A stretch of 64,000 nucleotides of DNA from Lysobacter sp. M2-1 (GTDB taxonomy: Bacteria; Pseudomonadota; Gammaproteobacteria; Xanthomonadales; Xanthomonadaceae): contig NZ_JAKPBU010000001.1 of NCBI RefSeq assembly GCF_022662495.1, positions 1,364,001 through 1,428,000 on the forward strand, written 5' to 3'. Position 1 is the first letter of the stretch. Each line of letters starts with the position of its first letter. Positions 9,960-19,721 of the stretch are shown in pieces. The notes below the pieces were generated by a model. The model saw only the letters and a list, made by a program, of their open reading frames with translations, was not told where the DNA came from and ran no database searches. The position numbers and the translations under genes were made by a program.

Positions 9960-9990
9960 GCAAGAACCCCGCGCTGGGCGGGGTTCTTGC
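9960..9990. terminator. Bidirectional terminator between engB and the maltodextrin TBDR
   Basis: A perfect 13-bp inverted repeat, GCAAGAACCCCGC (9960-9972) with its complement (9978-9990), around a 5-base loop. It sits between two convergent genes and could serve both. There is no long T run on either side. Confidence 0.7.
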
Positions 9991-10019
9991 ATGCATTGCG
10001 GAATTGCGGACGCCGGCGA

Positions 10020-12710
10020 TCAGAACTTGTAGGTGAGACCCAGCAAGGCGGTGCGCCCGTACTCGTTGAACATCCGCGGCAAACTGACGAAGTCCGGGAA
10101 GTATTCCCGGTAGGGCTCGTTGGTCACGTTGTTGATCTGGAACAGAAGCGACAGCCCGTTGAGTGTGCTGCCCTCCGGGAAGGCATAGCCGATCTGGAAA
10201 TCGACGATGTCCTCGTGGTTGATATAGCGATCCTGGCGGTCGTTGCCGAAGCCGGTGACTTCACCCAGGAACGGCGAACGATGGCGGCGGCTGACGCGGG
10301 TCGAGAAGCCGTAGCGCTCGTAGTACAGGGTGACGTTGGAGACTTCCTTCGACAGGCCGGGCAGGTCGATCGCGGGTTCTTCCGGATCGGGCTTCACGCT
10401 GCTGTGGGTGGTCGAGTAGCTGGCCTGGATGCCGAAGCCCTCCAGCGGCGCCCATAGCAGGTCGAACGGCACCGATACCGCAGCCTCGAAGCCGTACAGG
10501 ATGCCGCCGTTGACGTTCTCCGGCCGGGTGAACTCGCCCACCGAGGAGATCGGGCAGATCGGACGCGTGCCGCAATCAGGGTTGCCGAAATCGTAGGGCA
10601 CCGTGGTTTCGCGGATCCAGGTGTGCAGATCCTTGTGGAAGCCGGCCAGCGAGAAGTAGCCGCGGCCGCCGAAGTATTTCTCGTAAGAGAGGTCGAAGGC
10701 GGTTGCGCGCCAGGGCTCGAGCTCGGGGTTGCCGCCGCTAGCGGTCCAGATTCCCCGATCGTTATTGATACTGATGTTGTTGTTGGCGCGCATCTGGTCC
10801 ATGCGCGGCCGCGCCATCTGCTCGCCAAGACCCACGCGCAGGGTCTGGTCGTGCGGCAGGCTGAAGGCCAGGTTCAGGCTCGGCAGGAAATCGGTGTACT
10901 TAGCCCCGCCGCTAAGCGGGATCGGGTTGTCCGCTTCGGAGAACGGCACCTGGTAGCCGCTCGAGGATTGATCCGCACGCACCATCTGGAAGCCGACATT
11001 GCCGCGCAGCGGGATCGAACCCCAGTCGGCGTTGATGTTCCACTGCACGTAGCCGGTGGTGAGTTTTTCCTCGACGGTCCAGTTCTTGTTGGTCACGTCC
11101 TGGTGGATCAGCTGGTCGACGTCGTACAGCCCCATGATCTGGTCGAGGTCGTAACCGATGCTGCCGGGGATGCCGGTGAAGCCCAGATCGGCCGGGTCGA
11201 GCAGCGCACCGGACGGGATCGCGACTTCATCGCCGTCGCGCAGGCGCAGGAAGGCTTCCAGGCCGCTCTCGCGGGTCTTCTCGCGGTCGGCGAAGTTCAC
11301 GCCGAACTCGAAGCTGCTGAAGATGCCGGTTTCGAAGCTGCGCTCGGCCGACAGGCGCAGCGAGGACAGCTTGTCCTCCACTCGCGGCACCTTGAGGAAG
11401 CCGTCCTGGCCCCAGCCGCCCGGATCGGTCAGCACGATGTTGGCCGGGTCGCCGTAGTCCTCGCCATAGCTGAACTGCGGCAGGCCGCTGCCGCCGATCA
11501 CGAAATCGACCGTATCGAAGGCGTCGGGGTTGCTGGCATGTCCCAGGCCGGAATACGTCTCCAGAATCGTCTCTTCGCGCTCGGCCTTGGAAAAGCTCAC
11601 GTCGGCCACCGCCGACCAGTTTTCGTTGAACTCGAACTCGTTGCGCCAGCCGGCGGCGAAGATGGTGTCGTCCTGGGTGTTGCGGTCGTTGCGCAGCACG
11701 GGGCGCACGCCGGTGAAGGTGCCCGAGACCACTGCGCCGTTTTCCACCACGGCATTGCTCAGGGTGGCGCTGGACCAGGCGAGGCCAGTCTCCATGAAGC
11801 GCAGGGTCTCTTCCTTTTCGAAGGTCGAGTAGTACAGGTCGAGGATGCCGTGGTAGAAGTCGTTCGGCTTGAACTCGACGGTGGCCATCAGGCCGTCGCG
11901 CACGTTGTCGACCGACGAGACCTGCGATTTGAAGCCACCGAGCACACGGTCCCGATTCGCCCCATATTCGGGATAGCCCCACGATTCCCAGCGATTGGCC
12001 TGTCCGGGCGAATCCAGACGCGCATAGCCGATCGCCACGCCGAGACGGCCGTCGAGGAACTGGTCGATATATGAGCCGCTGACGCGATAGCCCGTGTCGT
12101 CGCTCTCGGGGTTGAGCTTGCCGAGCGAATTCTGCTCGCCGCGCACGTTGAACGCCATGACCCGCTCGTTGAACGACAGCGGTCGCACCGTCTGCAGGTC
12201 CACCGTGCCTGACAGCCCCTGGCCGATGAGCGACGCGTCCGGCGTCTTGTAGACGACCACCGCGCTCATCAGCTCCGATGGGTACTGATCGAATTCGACG
12301 CCGCGGTTGTAGCTCACGCTGACCTGCTCACGGCCGTTGAGCAGGGCGGTGCCGAAATTCTCCGACAGGCCGCGGATGTTGATCGTCGACGAGCGACCCG
12401 CCACGCGCTGGGCCGTGAGGCCCGGCAGGCGTGCGATCGATTCGGCGATGCTCACGTCCGGCAGCTTGCCGATGTCTTCGGCCGAGATCGCCTCGACGAT
12501 CGAGTCAGACGACTGCTTGGTGTCGATCGCGTTTTCAATGCCGCGGCGAATGCCGGTGACCACGACCGCGTCGAGTTCGGTGGCCTCCTGGTCGGCGGTC
12601 GTGGCAGTCGTGGCCTGGTCGGTCGACGTGTCCTGCGCCTGCGCGTTGGCGGCCAGCATCAGCGTTGCCGAGGCCAAAGCCACGGACAGCAGGTTGCGCT
12701 TGAGTTGCAT
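10020..12710 (-). CDS. TonB-dependent receptor, probable maltodextrin transporter
   Basis: An 896-residue outer-membrane receptor of the TIGR01782-like group common in Xanthomonadales and Caulobacterales. A signal peptide ends at ANAQAQD (about residue 27). The TonB-box region ELDAVVVTGIRRG is followed by the plug motif SDSIVEAISAEDIGKLPD (residues about 70-90), and the barrel ends in YKF. A GGAGGGG ribosome site precedes the ATG at 12710. Its promoter region carries the TACGTA-type operator at 12831-12844, also found before the sugar transporter gene. With pullulanase, GH97, GH13 and LacI genes nearby, import of maltodextrins is the likely role, by analogy with Caulobacter MalA; this is inference from context. 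Confidence 0.87.
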   Translation of the reverse strand: MQLKRNLLSVALASATLMLAANAQAQDTSTDQATTATTADQEATELDAVVVTGIRRGIENAIDTKQSSDSIVEAISAEDIGKLPDVSIAESIARLPGLTAQRVAGRSSTINIRGLSENFGTALLNGREQVSVSYNRGVEFDQYPSELMSAVVVYKTPDASLIGQGLSGTVDLQTVRPLSFNERVMAFNVRGEQNSLGKLNPESDDTGYRVSGSYIDQFLDGRLGVAIGYARLDSPGQANRWESWGYPEYGANRDRVLGGFKSQVSSVDNVRDGLMATVEFKPNDFYHGILDLYYSTFEKEETLRFMETGLAWSSATLSNAVVENGAVVSGTFTGVRPVLRNDRNTQDDTIFAAGWRNEFEFNENWSAVADVSFSKAEREETILETYSGLGHASNPDAFDTVDFVIGGSGLPQFSYGEDYGDPANIVLTDPGGWGQDGFLKVPRVEDKLSSLRLSAERSFETGIFSSFEFGVNFADREKTRESGLEAFLRLRDGDEVAIPSGALLDPADLGFTGIPGSIGYDLDQIMGLYDVDQLIHQDVTNKNWTVEEKLTTGYVQWNINADWGSIPLRGNVGFQMVRADQSSSGYQVPFSEADNPIPLSGGAKYTDFLPSLNLAFSLPHDQTLRVGLGEQMARPRMDQMRANNNISINNDRGIWTASGGNPELEPWRATAFDLSYEKYFGGRGYFSLAGFHKDLHTWIRETTVPYDFGNPDCGTRPICPISSVGEFTRPENVNGGILYGFEAAVSVPFDLLWAPLEGFGIQASYSTTHSSVKPDPEEPAIDLPGLSKEVSNVTLYYERYGFSTRVSRRHRSPFLGEVTGFGNDRQDRYINHEDIVDFQIGYAFPEGSTLNGLSLLFQINNVTNEPYREYFPDFVSLPRMFNEYGRTALLGLTYKF

Positions 12711-12830
12711 CGTTGTTTCCCCTCCCAGGGCCCCTGGCACCGTGACCGCATGCGAACGCGCACGCTAGGAATTCACGGAACCGTAACGTTGTGGCCATGG
12801 TAGTCGCGGGCACCGCCGTGCACCGCTGCC

Positions 12831-12844
12831 TGCATACGTATTCA
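12831..12844. promoter_or_regulatory. Candidate maltodextrin-regulon operator, site 1 (TBDR promoter)
   Basis: TGCATACGTATTCA, near-palindromic around the central CG. It lies 121-134 bp before the TBDR start codon. It is the exact reverse complement of the site at 23158-23171 and similar to that at 19616-19629. The likely binder is the LacI-type regulator encoded at 24917-25948. Confidence 0.65.
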
Positions 12845-12897
12845 ATGTTCAGGCCGCAGCTCGCGCAACTTGAACATGCACTGCTGCAACGCAGCAA

Positions 12898-13851
12898 TCA
12901 GCGGGCGCGCACTCCCAGCAGGAAGATCAGCGGGATATCGACCCGCGCGCGCCACGCCCGCTCATGATGCTCGGCGCCCGGGTAGACGCGGCTGATCCAG
13001 TGGCTGCCTTCCCGATAGCCGCCTTGTCGCAACGCCGCATCCATGCGCTGCTGGTAGGGCGCGTAGTTTGCATCCAGCGTGACCGTGCCATGGTCGAAGT
13101 ACAGCCGGTGGGTACGCGGGTTGGGCAGGTGCGCGCCGAACCAGTCGACCATTGCACCATCGCCCGCCAGCCAATGGGTCGAGAGGGCGCCGGCGCCGCC
13201 GAACACCTGTGGATGTTCGGCGATCGCGTAGAGCGAGATCATCCCGCCCATGCTCGAGCCCATCACGAAGGTGTCGTCGCGGCCAGGCAGGGTGCGGAAG
13301 TCGCGATCGATCGCCGGCTTCAGTTCTTCCACCAGGTAACGCAGGTAGGCGTCGCCCAGCATGTCGCGAGCAGGAACTGGCGGATACGCATCGACGCCGG
13401 TGGCGACCGATTCGCCGTTCACCGCTTTCTGCGGCATGTATTCGGCGAAGCGTTTGGGGGAGTTCCAGATGCCGACCACGATCGCCGGCCGCACTTTTCC
13501 CGCTGCGATCAGCCGGGTCATGGCCTCGTCCACGCCCCAGTCGACCCCGGCATAGGTGTGCTTCGGGTCGAACAGGTTCTGCCCGTCGTGCACGTACAGC
13601 ACCGGATAACGCCGGCGGGCGTCGGAGTCGTAGCCGGGTGGCAGCCAGACGTCGACCTGGCGCGCCGCGACGTGTCGCGACGCCAGCGCCGGCAGCGTAC
13701 GCAAGTCGCCGGTGACGCCTGCGGGTGGCGGCTGCGGCGATGGTGGCGGGGTGGCGGCGGCTGGGGTCGGCCCGGATGGTGCCGGAGTGCTCTGGCAGCC
13801 GCCGAGGCATGCCAGCAGCAAAGCGCAGGCAAACCGATGTGATGGTTTCAT
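12898..13851 (-). CDS. Alpha/beta-hydrolase esterase, predicted lipoprotein
   Basis: A 317-residue alpha/beta hydrolase of the putative-esterase group (PF00756, IroE/Fes-like). The N-terminus is a lipoprotein signal ending LGGC (about Cys19) followed by a Pro-rich linker. Motifs are VDVWLPPGYD, YVLYVHDGQNLFD (oxyanion region), the nucleophile elbow MGSSMGG and a late His in YPGAEHHERAW. The ATG at 13851 overlaps the stop of the upstream DUF6445 gene as ATGA, implying translational coupling. Known members hydrolyse siderophore or carbohydrate esters. In this cluster it might deacylate an incoming sugar or act on a modified ligand, but no substrate can be named. Confidence 0.78.
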   Translation of the reverse strand: MKPSHRFACALLLACLGGCQSTPAPSGPTPAAATPPPSPQPPPAGVTGDLRTLPALASRHVAARQVDVWLPPGYDSDARRRYPVLYVHDGQNLFDPKHTYAGVDWGVDEAMTRLIAAGKVRPAIVVGIWNSPKRFAEYMPQKAVNGESVATGVDAYPPVPARDMLGDAYLRYLVEELKPAIDRDFRTLPGRDDTFVMGSSMGGMISLYAIAEHPQVFGGAGALSTHWLAGDGAMVDWFGAHLPNPRTHRLYFDHGTVTLDANYAPYQQRMDAALRQGGYREGSHWISRVYPGAEHHERAWRARVDIPLIFLLGVRAR

Positions 13852-14558
13852 GTGTCGAGCCGGCGAGTGCAAGTGAAGAAGCCGTTGATGGTCAGCCGGC
13901 CGCGACTCGGATCGTCGTCGAGCAGGTCCGGGCGTGCGATCTCGCCGGTGTGCAGGATCGTGCCGGAGTAGAAGATCAGTCGGTTCCAGCGGGCCGGGAT
14001 GCTGAGCACCTTGCGGAACCAGTCGTTGGAAGCGGTCATGTAACCGGAAGCGATGCCGTACTCGGCCGCGAATCGCACTGGCGGCAGAGTGCTGGCAGCC
14101 TGCTTCATCGCAGCGATCTCGGCCAACGGACGGCTGGGCACGTAGAACCCGGTCCCACCGAGGTCCGGTTGCCGGAACAAGTACAGCACGCTCGCCAGGA
14201 TGCATTGGCCCGGCTCGAGTCGGGCGTTGTCGACGTGGCACATCCATTGCAGCGGATGCAGTTGATCTGGCTTGCGCGTGGTGAGCGACAGCCGCGCCCG
14301 GCTGTCCAGAGTGCGGCGGCCGCCCAGGGCAGTGCGCACATGCGTGTTGAAGTAGCGCGCGAACGCCTCGAGTAGCGGCTGCGGGAAGCGCAACTCCGGC
14401 CCGGGGAAGGCATTATCCGGGAAGTCCCGGAACTGGTCGCGATGCGCGACCGCGTACTCGACCCAACGTTCCGGCTCCAGCAAGGCGTCGTCAATCACGT
14501 AGCAGGCGTGCCGCGGCGTGATCGGGATGGCCTGGATTTTGGGGTTGGGCTTGAACAC
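13848..14558 (-). CDS. DUF6445 family protein
   Basis: A 236-residue soluble protein beginning MFKPNPKIQAIPI and followed by ACYVIDDALLEPERWVEYA, a pattern I recognise as DUF6445. The family often sits beside TonB-dependent receptors and flavin-dependent halogenases in Xanthomonadales and Caulobacterales. A conserved-looking core has WMCHVDN, GTGFYVPS and FYSGTILHTGEI. The HxD and a later His spaced like a 2-oxoglutarate/iron dioxygenase jelly roll suggest, but do not prove, a cupin-like fold. There is no signal peptide. It is 9 bp downstream of GH97 and coupled by ATGA to the esterase, so all three are in one transcript. Function is unknown. Confidence 0.7.
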   Translation of the reverse strand: MFKPNPKIQAIPITPRHACYVIDDALLEPERWVEYAVAHRDQFRDFPDNAFPGPELRFPQPLLEAFARYFNTHVRTALGGRRTLDSRARLSLTTRKPDQLHPLQWMCHVDNARLEPGQCILASVLYLFRQPDLGGTGFYVPSRPLAEIAAMKQAASTLPPVRFAAEYGIASGYMTASNDWFRKVLSIPARWNRLIFYSGTILHTGEIARPDLLDDDPSRGRLTINGFFTCTRRLDT

Positions 14559-14567
14559 GTACGGTGC

Positions 14568-16640
14568 CTAACGCGGTGCCACGAAGCGGATCGCCTGTCC
14601 GCCGCCCGGCGCCAGGCGCAGGGTCAGCGTGTCCTTGGCGGTGACCTGGCGTGTCTCCTTTTCGAACCTGAAGCGCTTCTCGCCCTGGTAGCTGCTGTCC
14701 TTCGCATCGCGATAGATCTGCGCCTCGTAAGCCCTGCCTGGTTCCAGAAAGTCGAGCCTGACCTTGAGCGTGCGCGGGTTCTCGTCGGTCACGCTGCCCA
14801 GGTACCAGTCGGCGCTGTTGCGGTCCTTGCGCACGATGGTGGCGTAGTCGCCGACCTCGCCATTGGACACGCGCGTGATTTCCCAGTCGGCAGGTACGTC
14901 CTTGATGAACTGGAACGCATCCATGTGCTTCTCGTAGTTTTCCGGCAGGTCGGCCGCCATCTGCACCGGGCTGTACAGCACCACGTACAGCGCCAGCTGC
15001 TTGGCGATGGTGGTCTGGATCGGCATGCCGTTCTTGCCCACCAGGCTGAGCACGCCGGGGGTGAAGTCCATCGGGCCCGACAGCATGCGGGTGAAGACCA
15101 GCATCGCCTCGTGCTCGGGTGGATTCGGCGGTTCGCCCCAGGCGTTGTACTCCATGCCGCGCGCGCCCTCGCGCGAGATCCAGTTGGGATAGGTGCGGCG
15201 CAGGCCGGTGTCCTTGATCGGCTCGTGGGCGTTGATCGCGATGTGGCGTTTGGCCGCTTCGGTGACGACACGCAGGTGGTGGTTGGAATTCCACTGGCTG
15301 TCGTGCCATTCGCGGATGACCGGGCCGTTCTTCTTCTCCTGGCGCTCGATCTGGCCGGCGTCGCAGACATAGCCGGTCTTGATCACGTCGATGCCCAGCC
15401 GCTCGTACAGGGCGAAGGCGTCCTTCATCTGCCGCTCGTAATGACTCACCGCGCAGGCGGTCTCGTGGTGGCCGATCAGGTGCACGCCCTTGGACCTGGC
15501 GTAGGCGGCGAGCTTTTCCAGGTCGAAATCGGGTGTGGGCTTGAGGAAGTCGAACACCCAGCCGTTCGCGAACCAGTCCTTGTCCCAGCCCGTGTTCCAG
15601 CCTTCCACCAGCACGCCGCGGAAGCCGTGCTCTGCGGCGAAGTCGATCATGCGCGTCGTGTATTCGGTCGTCGCGCCGTGCTTGGGGCCGACGCCCCAGC
15701 TCTGCGTATCCAGATGCATGCCCCACCACACGCCGACGTACTTGGCCGGCTTGAACCAGCTCACGTCGCCGAGCTTGTTGGGTTCGTTGAGGTTGAGGAT
15801 CAGATTGGACGACTCGTACAGCTTGCCGGCGTCGGCCGCGATCTGGATCGTGCGCCAGGGCGTGTGGAACGGCGCCTGCTTCAGCACGGCGCCCGTGGAG
15901 GTGGGCGACAACACCGCACGGAACTTGCCGCTGTCGATGCGCTGCAGCCACATGCCGGAATAATCGACCAGCGCGGCCTCGTGGAAGGCGACATGGGTGC
16001 CGTCGCCGAGTTTGATCGTGATCGGCGTGTGCGCGATGCCGACGTTATCCAGCGGCGTCGTGCGGTAGATCTGCTCGTAGCGGTTCCATTCGCCGGCCGG
16101 GATCCACCAGGCCTTGGCCGATGCAGGATCGGCCAGGGTGAACTCGGTGAACTCGCCCTGGATCGCTAGCTCCTGCTGTTTCGGCTGCTTCGGGAACTCG
16201 TAGCGGAAGCCCACGCCGTCGTCGAAGACCCGGAACACGATGTCCATGCGCCGCTGGTCGCGGCCGGTTTCGGCGAACTGCGTGCGCAGTTCGCTGTAAT
16301 GGTTGCGCACGGTCCTGCTCTCGCCCCAGGGTTGTTCCCAGGTGTCGTCGACCGTCGAGGTTTGCTGGCCCTGCAGCTGGAACCAGGGGAACAGCTGCGC
16401 ACCATCGCGCAGGCGCAGGCCCAGCAGCGAGTCGGTGATCACTGGCTTGCCGTTGCGCTGCACCCGGTAGCTGATGCGGCCTTCCTTGGACAGGTCGATC
16501 TCGACGTTGAGTACCTTGCCCGGAGAGGCCACGGTGGCGATCGTGGCAGCGTGCACCGGCAGGCTGGCACCGGCGAACGCCAGGACAGCGGCCAGCGGTA
16601 TGCGCAACCTGCGTTGCCTGGTCTGGGCTGGCACGGTCAT
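14568..16640 (-). CDS. Glycoside hydrolase family 97 alpha-glucosidase (SusB-like)
   Basis: A 690-residue exported enzyme with the three GH97 parts: N-terminal beta-sandwich (about 35-290), (beta/alpha)8 barrel (about 300-590) and C-terminal beta domain. The signal peptide ends near PVHAATI (about residue 31). The barrel holds VEGWNTGWDKDW, DVIKTGYVCDAG, AINAHEPIKDTGLRRTYPN and EGARGMEYNAW. The two Glu-containing blocks align with those used by the inverting enzyme SusB of Bacteroides, pointing to alpha-glucosidase rather than the retaining, galactosidase-like branch. It would release glucose from maltodextrins in the periplasm. It lies 78 bp after pullulanase on the same strand. Confidence 0.92.
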   Translation of the reverse strand: MTVPAQTRQRRLRIPLAAVLAFAGASLPVHAATIATVASPGKVLNVEIDLSKEGRISYRVQRNGKPVITDSLLGLRLRDGAQLFPWFQLQGQQTSTVDDTWEQPWGESRTVRNHYSELRTQFAETGRDQRRMDIVFRVFDDGVGFRYEFPKQPKQQELAIQGEFTEFTLADPASAKAWWIPAGEWNRYEQIYRTTPLDNVGIAHTPITIKLGDGTHVAFHEAALVDYSGMWLQRIDSGKFRAVLSPTSTGAVLKQAPFHTPWRTIQIAADAGKLYESSNLILNLNEPNKLGDVSWFKPAKYVGVWWGMHLDTQSWGVGPKHGATTEYTTRMIDFAAEHGFRGVLVEGWNTGWDKDWFANGWVFDFLKPTPDFDLEKLAAYARSKGVHLIGHHETACAVSHYERQMKDAFALYERLGIDVIKTGYVCDAGQIERQEKKNGPVIREWHDSQWNSNHHLRVVTEAAKRHIAINAHEPIKDTGLRRTYPNWISREGARGMEYNAWGEPPNPPEHEAMLVFTRMLSGPMDFTPGVLSLVGKNGMPIQTTIAKQLALYVVLYSPVQMAADLPENYEKHMDAFQFIKDVPADWEITRVSNGEVGDYATIVRKDRNSADWYLGSVTDENPRTLKVRLDFLEPGRAYEAQIYRDAKDSSYQGEKRFRFEKETRQVTAKDTLTLRLAPGGGQAIRFVAPR

Positions 16641-16718
16641 GGCGTTCTTCCTCTGCTGCGGTTCGATGAAAAGGGTGGTCCGAGGCTGTCAGCGACGATC
16701 AAATCGGAACTATCGCGA

Positions 16719-19700
16719 TCATCGCAGGACGTAGACGACCGCGGTCCGGGCCGGGACGTGGAATCGGCCGGTCTGCGGATCGTACTGCGCCTCGCGCAGC
16801 GCACGCGCGTCGGCTGCGGACGGGCTGTGCTGCACCGGGTGCAGGACGTAGCGTTTTGACGCATGTTCCGGCAGGGTCAGCGTCTGCGCATCCAGGGATA
16901 CGTTGACCAGGTACAGGATCTCGCGAAACGCAGCCTGCGGATAACCCGCACCGTCCAGGTGCCCGGCAATGACCGACGGGTTCTGTTCGGGCCCGCTGTT
17001 GGGAAAGCGCAGGCGTTCGCGGATGTCCTGCGCGGTGCGCATCCGGAACAGGGAGGAGCTGGCGCGGATGCGCAGCAGATCGTTGAAGGCATCCCGGGTA
17101 AAGGCGATGTCGGCTGGTGTCGGCTTGATCTTTGCGTCCATCAGCAGCGGCCGCATCAGCGGCCAGTCTTCGCCGTTGTCCGGCTTCGGCGGCAGGCCGC
17201 TGCCGTAGAAGTTGTCGCGCCCGCTCCAGTCGACGCGGTTGAACCAGTCGCCGGAATCGAAACTGTTGCGGTCCAGCGATTTCGAGCGCAGCAGTTCGCC
17301 ACCGGCGTGGAAATAGGCGATCCCCTGGCTGAACGCGTTCAGCGCCAGCGCGAGCAGCTGCACGCGCGCGCGATCGTTGCGCGAGGTGTCCCGCGGCAGC
17401 TTCCAGACGTTGATGTCGAACAGGGTCTGGTTGTCGTGGTTCTCGACATAGTTCACCACTTCGCCCGGCTGGCTGACGTAGCCGGCGGCCTGGCCCTTGT
17501 AGTCGACCTGCTCAAGCGCGACTTCGCGGCCGCGCGCATCGGTCATGCGGTAGTCGCGCAGGCTGCCGGCTAGGCCCACGCGCACCAGGTCGGCGGCGTG
17601 GAGCAGTTCGTTGGACGGTTTCGCGCGAAGAACGTCCTTCGACTTCGCGCCTGCGGCGCTGCGCTCAGGACTAACGGAGTCCTTGTCCGCCACCAGATCC
17701 GTCACCGGATTCCCTGATTCCGTTTGCCCAGAGCGTAGCGGGACGGCAGTCCCGCGAAGTCGAAGGGGGCGTGGACGCGCAGCGCCGAAGGCGAAGGACG
17801 CTTCCGCAAGTCCATTGATGTAGCCCGGCACGAACAGCGCCCCGCCATGATCCGCCGGTCCGCCGCCGCGGATCGCATCGCGCGTGCGGTCGCTGAAGGT
17901 GCCGATGCCGCTGCCGTTCAACGACAGCTGGGAGGCCTGGACGAAGCGTTTGCCGTCGGCGATCTCGCCGAAGTTCCAGCCCTCGCCGATCAGGTCGACA
18001 TGGCGCCCGGCGGCGGCGTCCACCTCGCGCTGCAGGCGTTCCATTTCGGCGCGCGGCTGATGCCCCATCAGGTCGAAACGGAACGAGTCGATCCGGTAAT
18101 GCCTCGCCCACAGCGCGACCGAGTCGCGCATCAGCTTGCCCATCATCCGGTGCTCGGTGGCGGTGTTGTCGCAGCAGGTCGAGCGTTCGACCGAGCCCTT
18201 CGCATCGAGCCGGTGGTAGTAGCCTGGCACGATGCGGTCGAGCACCGACTTCGGATCCTGGCCCGAGGCGCTGGTGTGGTTGTAGACCACATCCATGCCC
18301 ACGCGCAGGCCGGCGGCATGCAGCGCCTGCACCATCGCCCGGAACTCGCGGATGCGCGCGGCGCCATCGCCCGGATCGCTGGCGTAGCTGCCTTCGGGCG
18401 CATTGAAGTGAAACGGGTCGTAGCCCCAGTTGTAGCAGTCGCCGGCTGCGACCCGCATAACCGCCGCCTGCTGAGCCTCGCTGTCGGGCGCCGCATCGGG
18501 GATCGCCGGCGCGACGCAATCGCGCTCGGGCACGCTGGCGATATCGAATACCGGCAGCAGATGCACGTCGGTCATGCCGGCCTGGCGCAGCGCGCGCAGG
18601 TGGCGCATGCCGTGGGAATCGGTGTCGGTGAAGGCCAGGTACTTGCCGCGATGTGATCCGGGCACGCTGGGATCGTCGCGCGAGAAGTCGCGCACGTGCA
18701 GTTCGTAGATCGCCATGTCCGTGGGCGCGGGCAGCGGATCGGGGCGCGGCGCGGCGTCCCAGCCTGCCGGTTTGGTCGCAGCCGCATCCAGGCTGGTGAT
18801 GAAGCTGCGCGTGGAATCGGCCGCCAGGCCGACCGAATACGGATCGGTGACGCGGTTGCGGATCATCCCGGCGCCCGGCACGTGGACTTCGACCAGGTAG
18901 GTGTAATAGCTGCCCGACAGGGCCCGCCCCGGACCTGATCCGGGGTCGCGCGGCAGGCGCAGCGACCAGGTTCCGGTGGCGTCGTCGCGCCGCATCGGTT
19001 CGGCCGCAATCGCAGGCGACACGCCGTCGCGGTACAGGCACAGCGTCACCATGCGTGCGGTCGGCGCCCACAGCTTCCATTGCGTGGCGCGTCCGGACAC
19101 GGTGACACCCAGGTCGGGCTGCGCCTCGGCGGCTGCATAGAGCGCATCGAGTGCGCCGGGCAGCTGCAGTCGCGTGGCCTCCAGCACGCGGCCCTGTGCG
19201 TCTTCGCGCACCAGCAGCAGCTGGCCGCGCAGCAGTTCCGACAGACGCGCGGCGTCGGCGTCCGCCAGCACCAGGTCGACGCCCGCGCCGGTGAAGGCGA
19301 AGCGTTCGGCCACTGCGGGCGGCAGCGGTCCGGCCGGCGCCAGGTCGAAGCCGTGGTCCGCGCCCGTGATCGCGCTCCCGGTCTGCGCACGCATGCGCCC
19401 GTTGGCCGAGGCATACAGGCGGTAGCGCCCGGGCGCCGCGCCGGGCCAGCGCAGATGGCGGCCGTCGAGCCAGTAGCCGCGTGCGTCGCTCGCGCCGTCC
19501 GCGATGGGCCGGGGCGTGCTGGCGACTTCCGTCGCATCGCAGCCGGCCCGACGCCAGCGTTCCAGCGATGCAGCCGGCGCCTGTTCGGCGCGAATGAACG
19601 GGCTGCCCAGCGCGCTGCATACGAATGCAACCACCCAGAAGCGGGCCAGCCGCAGCGCAGAATGACGGGCGGACCGCGGCGCCGCATACTCGCCGCCTGC

Positions 19701-19721
19701 ACGGGAACGGGTTTCAGTCAT
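16719..19721 (-). CDS. Type I pullulanase (GH13) interrupted in frame by palindromic repeats
   Basis: A 1000-residue debranching enzyme hydrolysing alpha-1,6 links of pullulan and branched maltodextrins. After a long N-region and hydrophobic segment ([14 protein letters not shown], about 30-43) come N-terminal beta domains, a CBM48-like module and the GH13 barrel with the type I signature YNWGYDP. Region I is GMDVVYNHT; catalytic residues are Asp550 (FRFDLMG), Glu580 (GEGWNF) and Asp763 (ENHDNQ). Residues about 652-696 are encoded by a 135-bp repeat insertion (17634-17768) and about 259-265 by a 19-bp palindrome (18927-18945), both in frame. The ATG at 19721 overlaps the divergent halogenase ATG by two bases; no later start keeps the signal sequence. 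Activity of this allele is uncertain. Confidence 0.88.
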   Translation of the reverse strand: MTETRSRAGGEYAAPRSARHSALRLARFWVVAFVCSALGSPFIRAEQAPAASLERWRRAGCDATEVASTPRPIADGASDARGYWLDGRHLRWPGAAPGRYRLYASANGRMRAQTGSAITGADHGFDLAPAGPLPPAVAERFAFTGAGVDLVLADADAARLSELLRGQLLLVREDAQGRVLEATRLQLPGALDALYAAAEAQPDLGVTVSGRATQWKLWAPTARMVTLCLYRDGVSPAIAAEPMRRDDATGTWSLRLPRDPGSGPGRALSGSYYTYLVEVHVPGAGMIRNRVTDPYSVGLAADSTRSFITSLDAAATKPAGWDAAPRPDPLPAPTDMAIYELHVRDFSRDDPSVPGSHRGKYLAFTDTDSHGMRHLRALRQAGMTDVHLLPVFDIASVPERDCVAPAIPDAAPDSEAQQAAVMRVAAGDCYNWGYDPFHFNAPEGSYASDPGDGAARIREFRAMVQALHAAGLRVGMDVVYNHTSASGQDPKSVLDRIVPGYYHRLDAKGSVERSTCCDNTATEHRMMGKLMRDSVALWARHYRIDSFRFDLMGHQPRAEMERLQREVDAAAGRHVDLIGEGWNFGEIADGKRFVQASQLSLNGSGIGTFSDRTRDAIRGGGPADHGGALFVPGYINGLAEASFAFGAARPRPLRLRGTAVPLRSGQTESGNPVTDLVADKDSVSPERSAAGAKSKDVLRAKPSNELLHAADLVRVGLAGSLRDYRMTDARGREVALEQVDYKGQAAGYVSQPGEVVNYVENHDNQTLFDINVWKLPRDTSRNDRARVQLLALALNAFSQGIAYFHAGGELLRSKSLDRNSFDSGDWFNRVDWSGRDNFYGSGLPPKPDNGEDWPLMRPLLMDAKIKPTPADIAFTRDAFNDLLRIRASSSLFRMRTAQDIRERLRFPNSGPEQNPSVIAGHLDGAGYPQAAFREILYLVNVSLDAQTLTLPEHASKRYVLHPVQHSPSAADARALREAQYDPQTGRFHVPARTAVVYVLR
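17634..17768. repeat. REPIN-like inverted repeat inserted in pullulanase coding sequence
   Basis: GTCCTTCGACTTCGCG opens the element and CCCGCGAAGTCGAAGGG closes it, with inner arms of the GCTCAGGAC / CCAGAGCG type. The same family occurs intergenically at 46491-46680. The length is 135 bp, 45 codons, so the reading frame is kept. Confidence 0.8.
18927..18945. repeat. CCCCGGA-type palindrome within pullulanase
   Basis: CCCCGGACCTGATCCGGGG, a 19-bp near-perfect palindrome encoding part of DPGSGPGR. Sister copies lie between genes at 32628-32646 and 46622-46640, so this is probably an insertion rather than native coding sequence. Confidence 0.65.
19616..19629. promoter_or_regulatory. Candidate maltodextrin-regulon operator, site 3 (inside pullulanase signal-peptide codons)
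   Basis: TGCATACGAATGCA, a near-palindrome differing at two positions from site 1. It lies 91-104 bp before the halogenase start on the plus strand and in codons of the pullulanase hydrophobic signal segment. It would suit control of the halogenase promoter or a road-block on pullulanase. Confidence 0.5.

Noticed and set aside
16719-19721. Pullulanase as a pseudogene because of repeat insertions
   Set aside because: Both insertions keep frame and all catalytic residues remain, so it is annotated as coding with uncertain activity.
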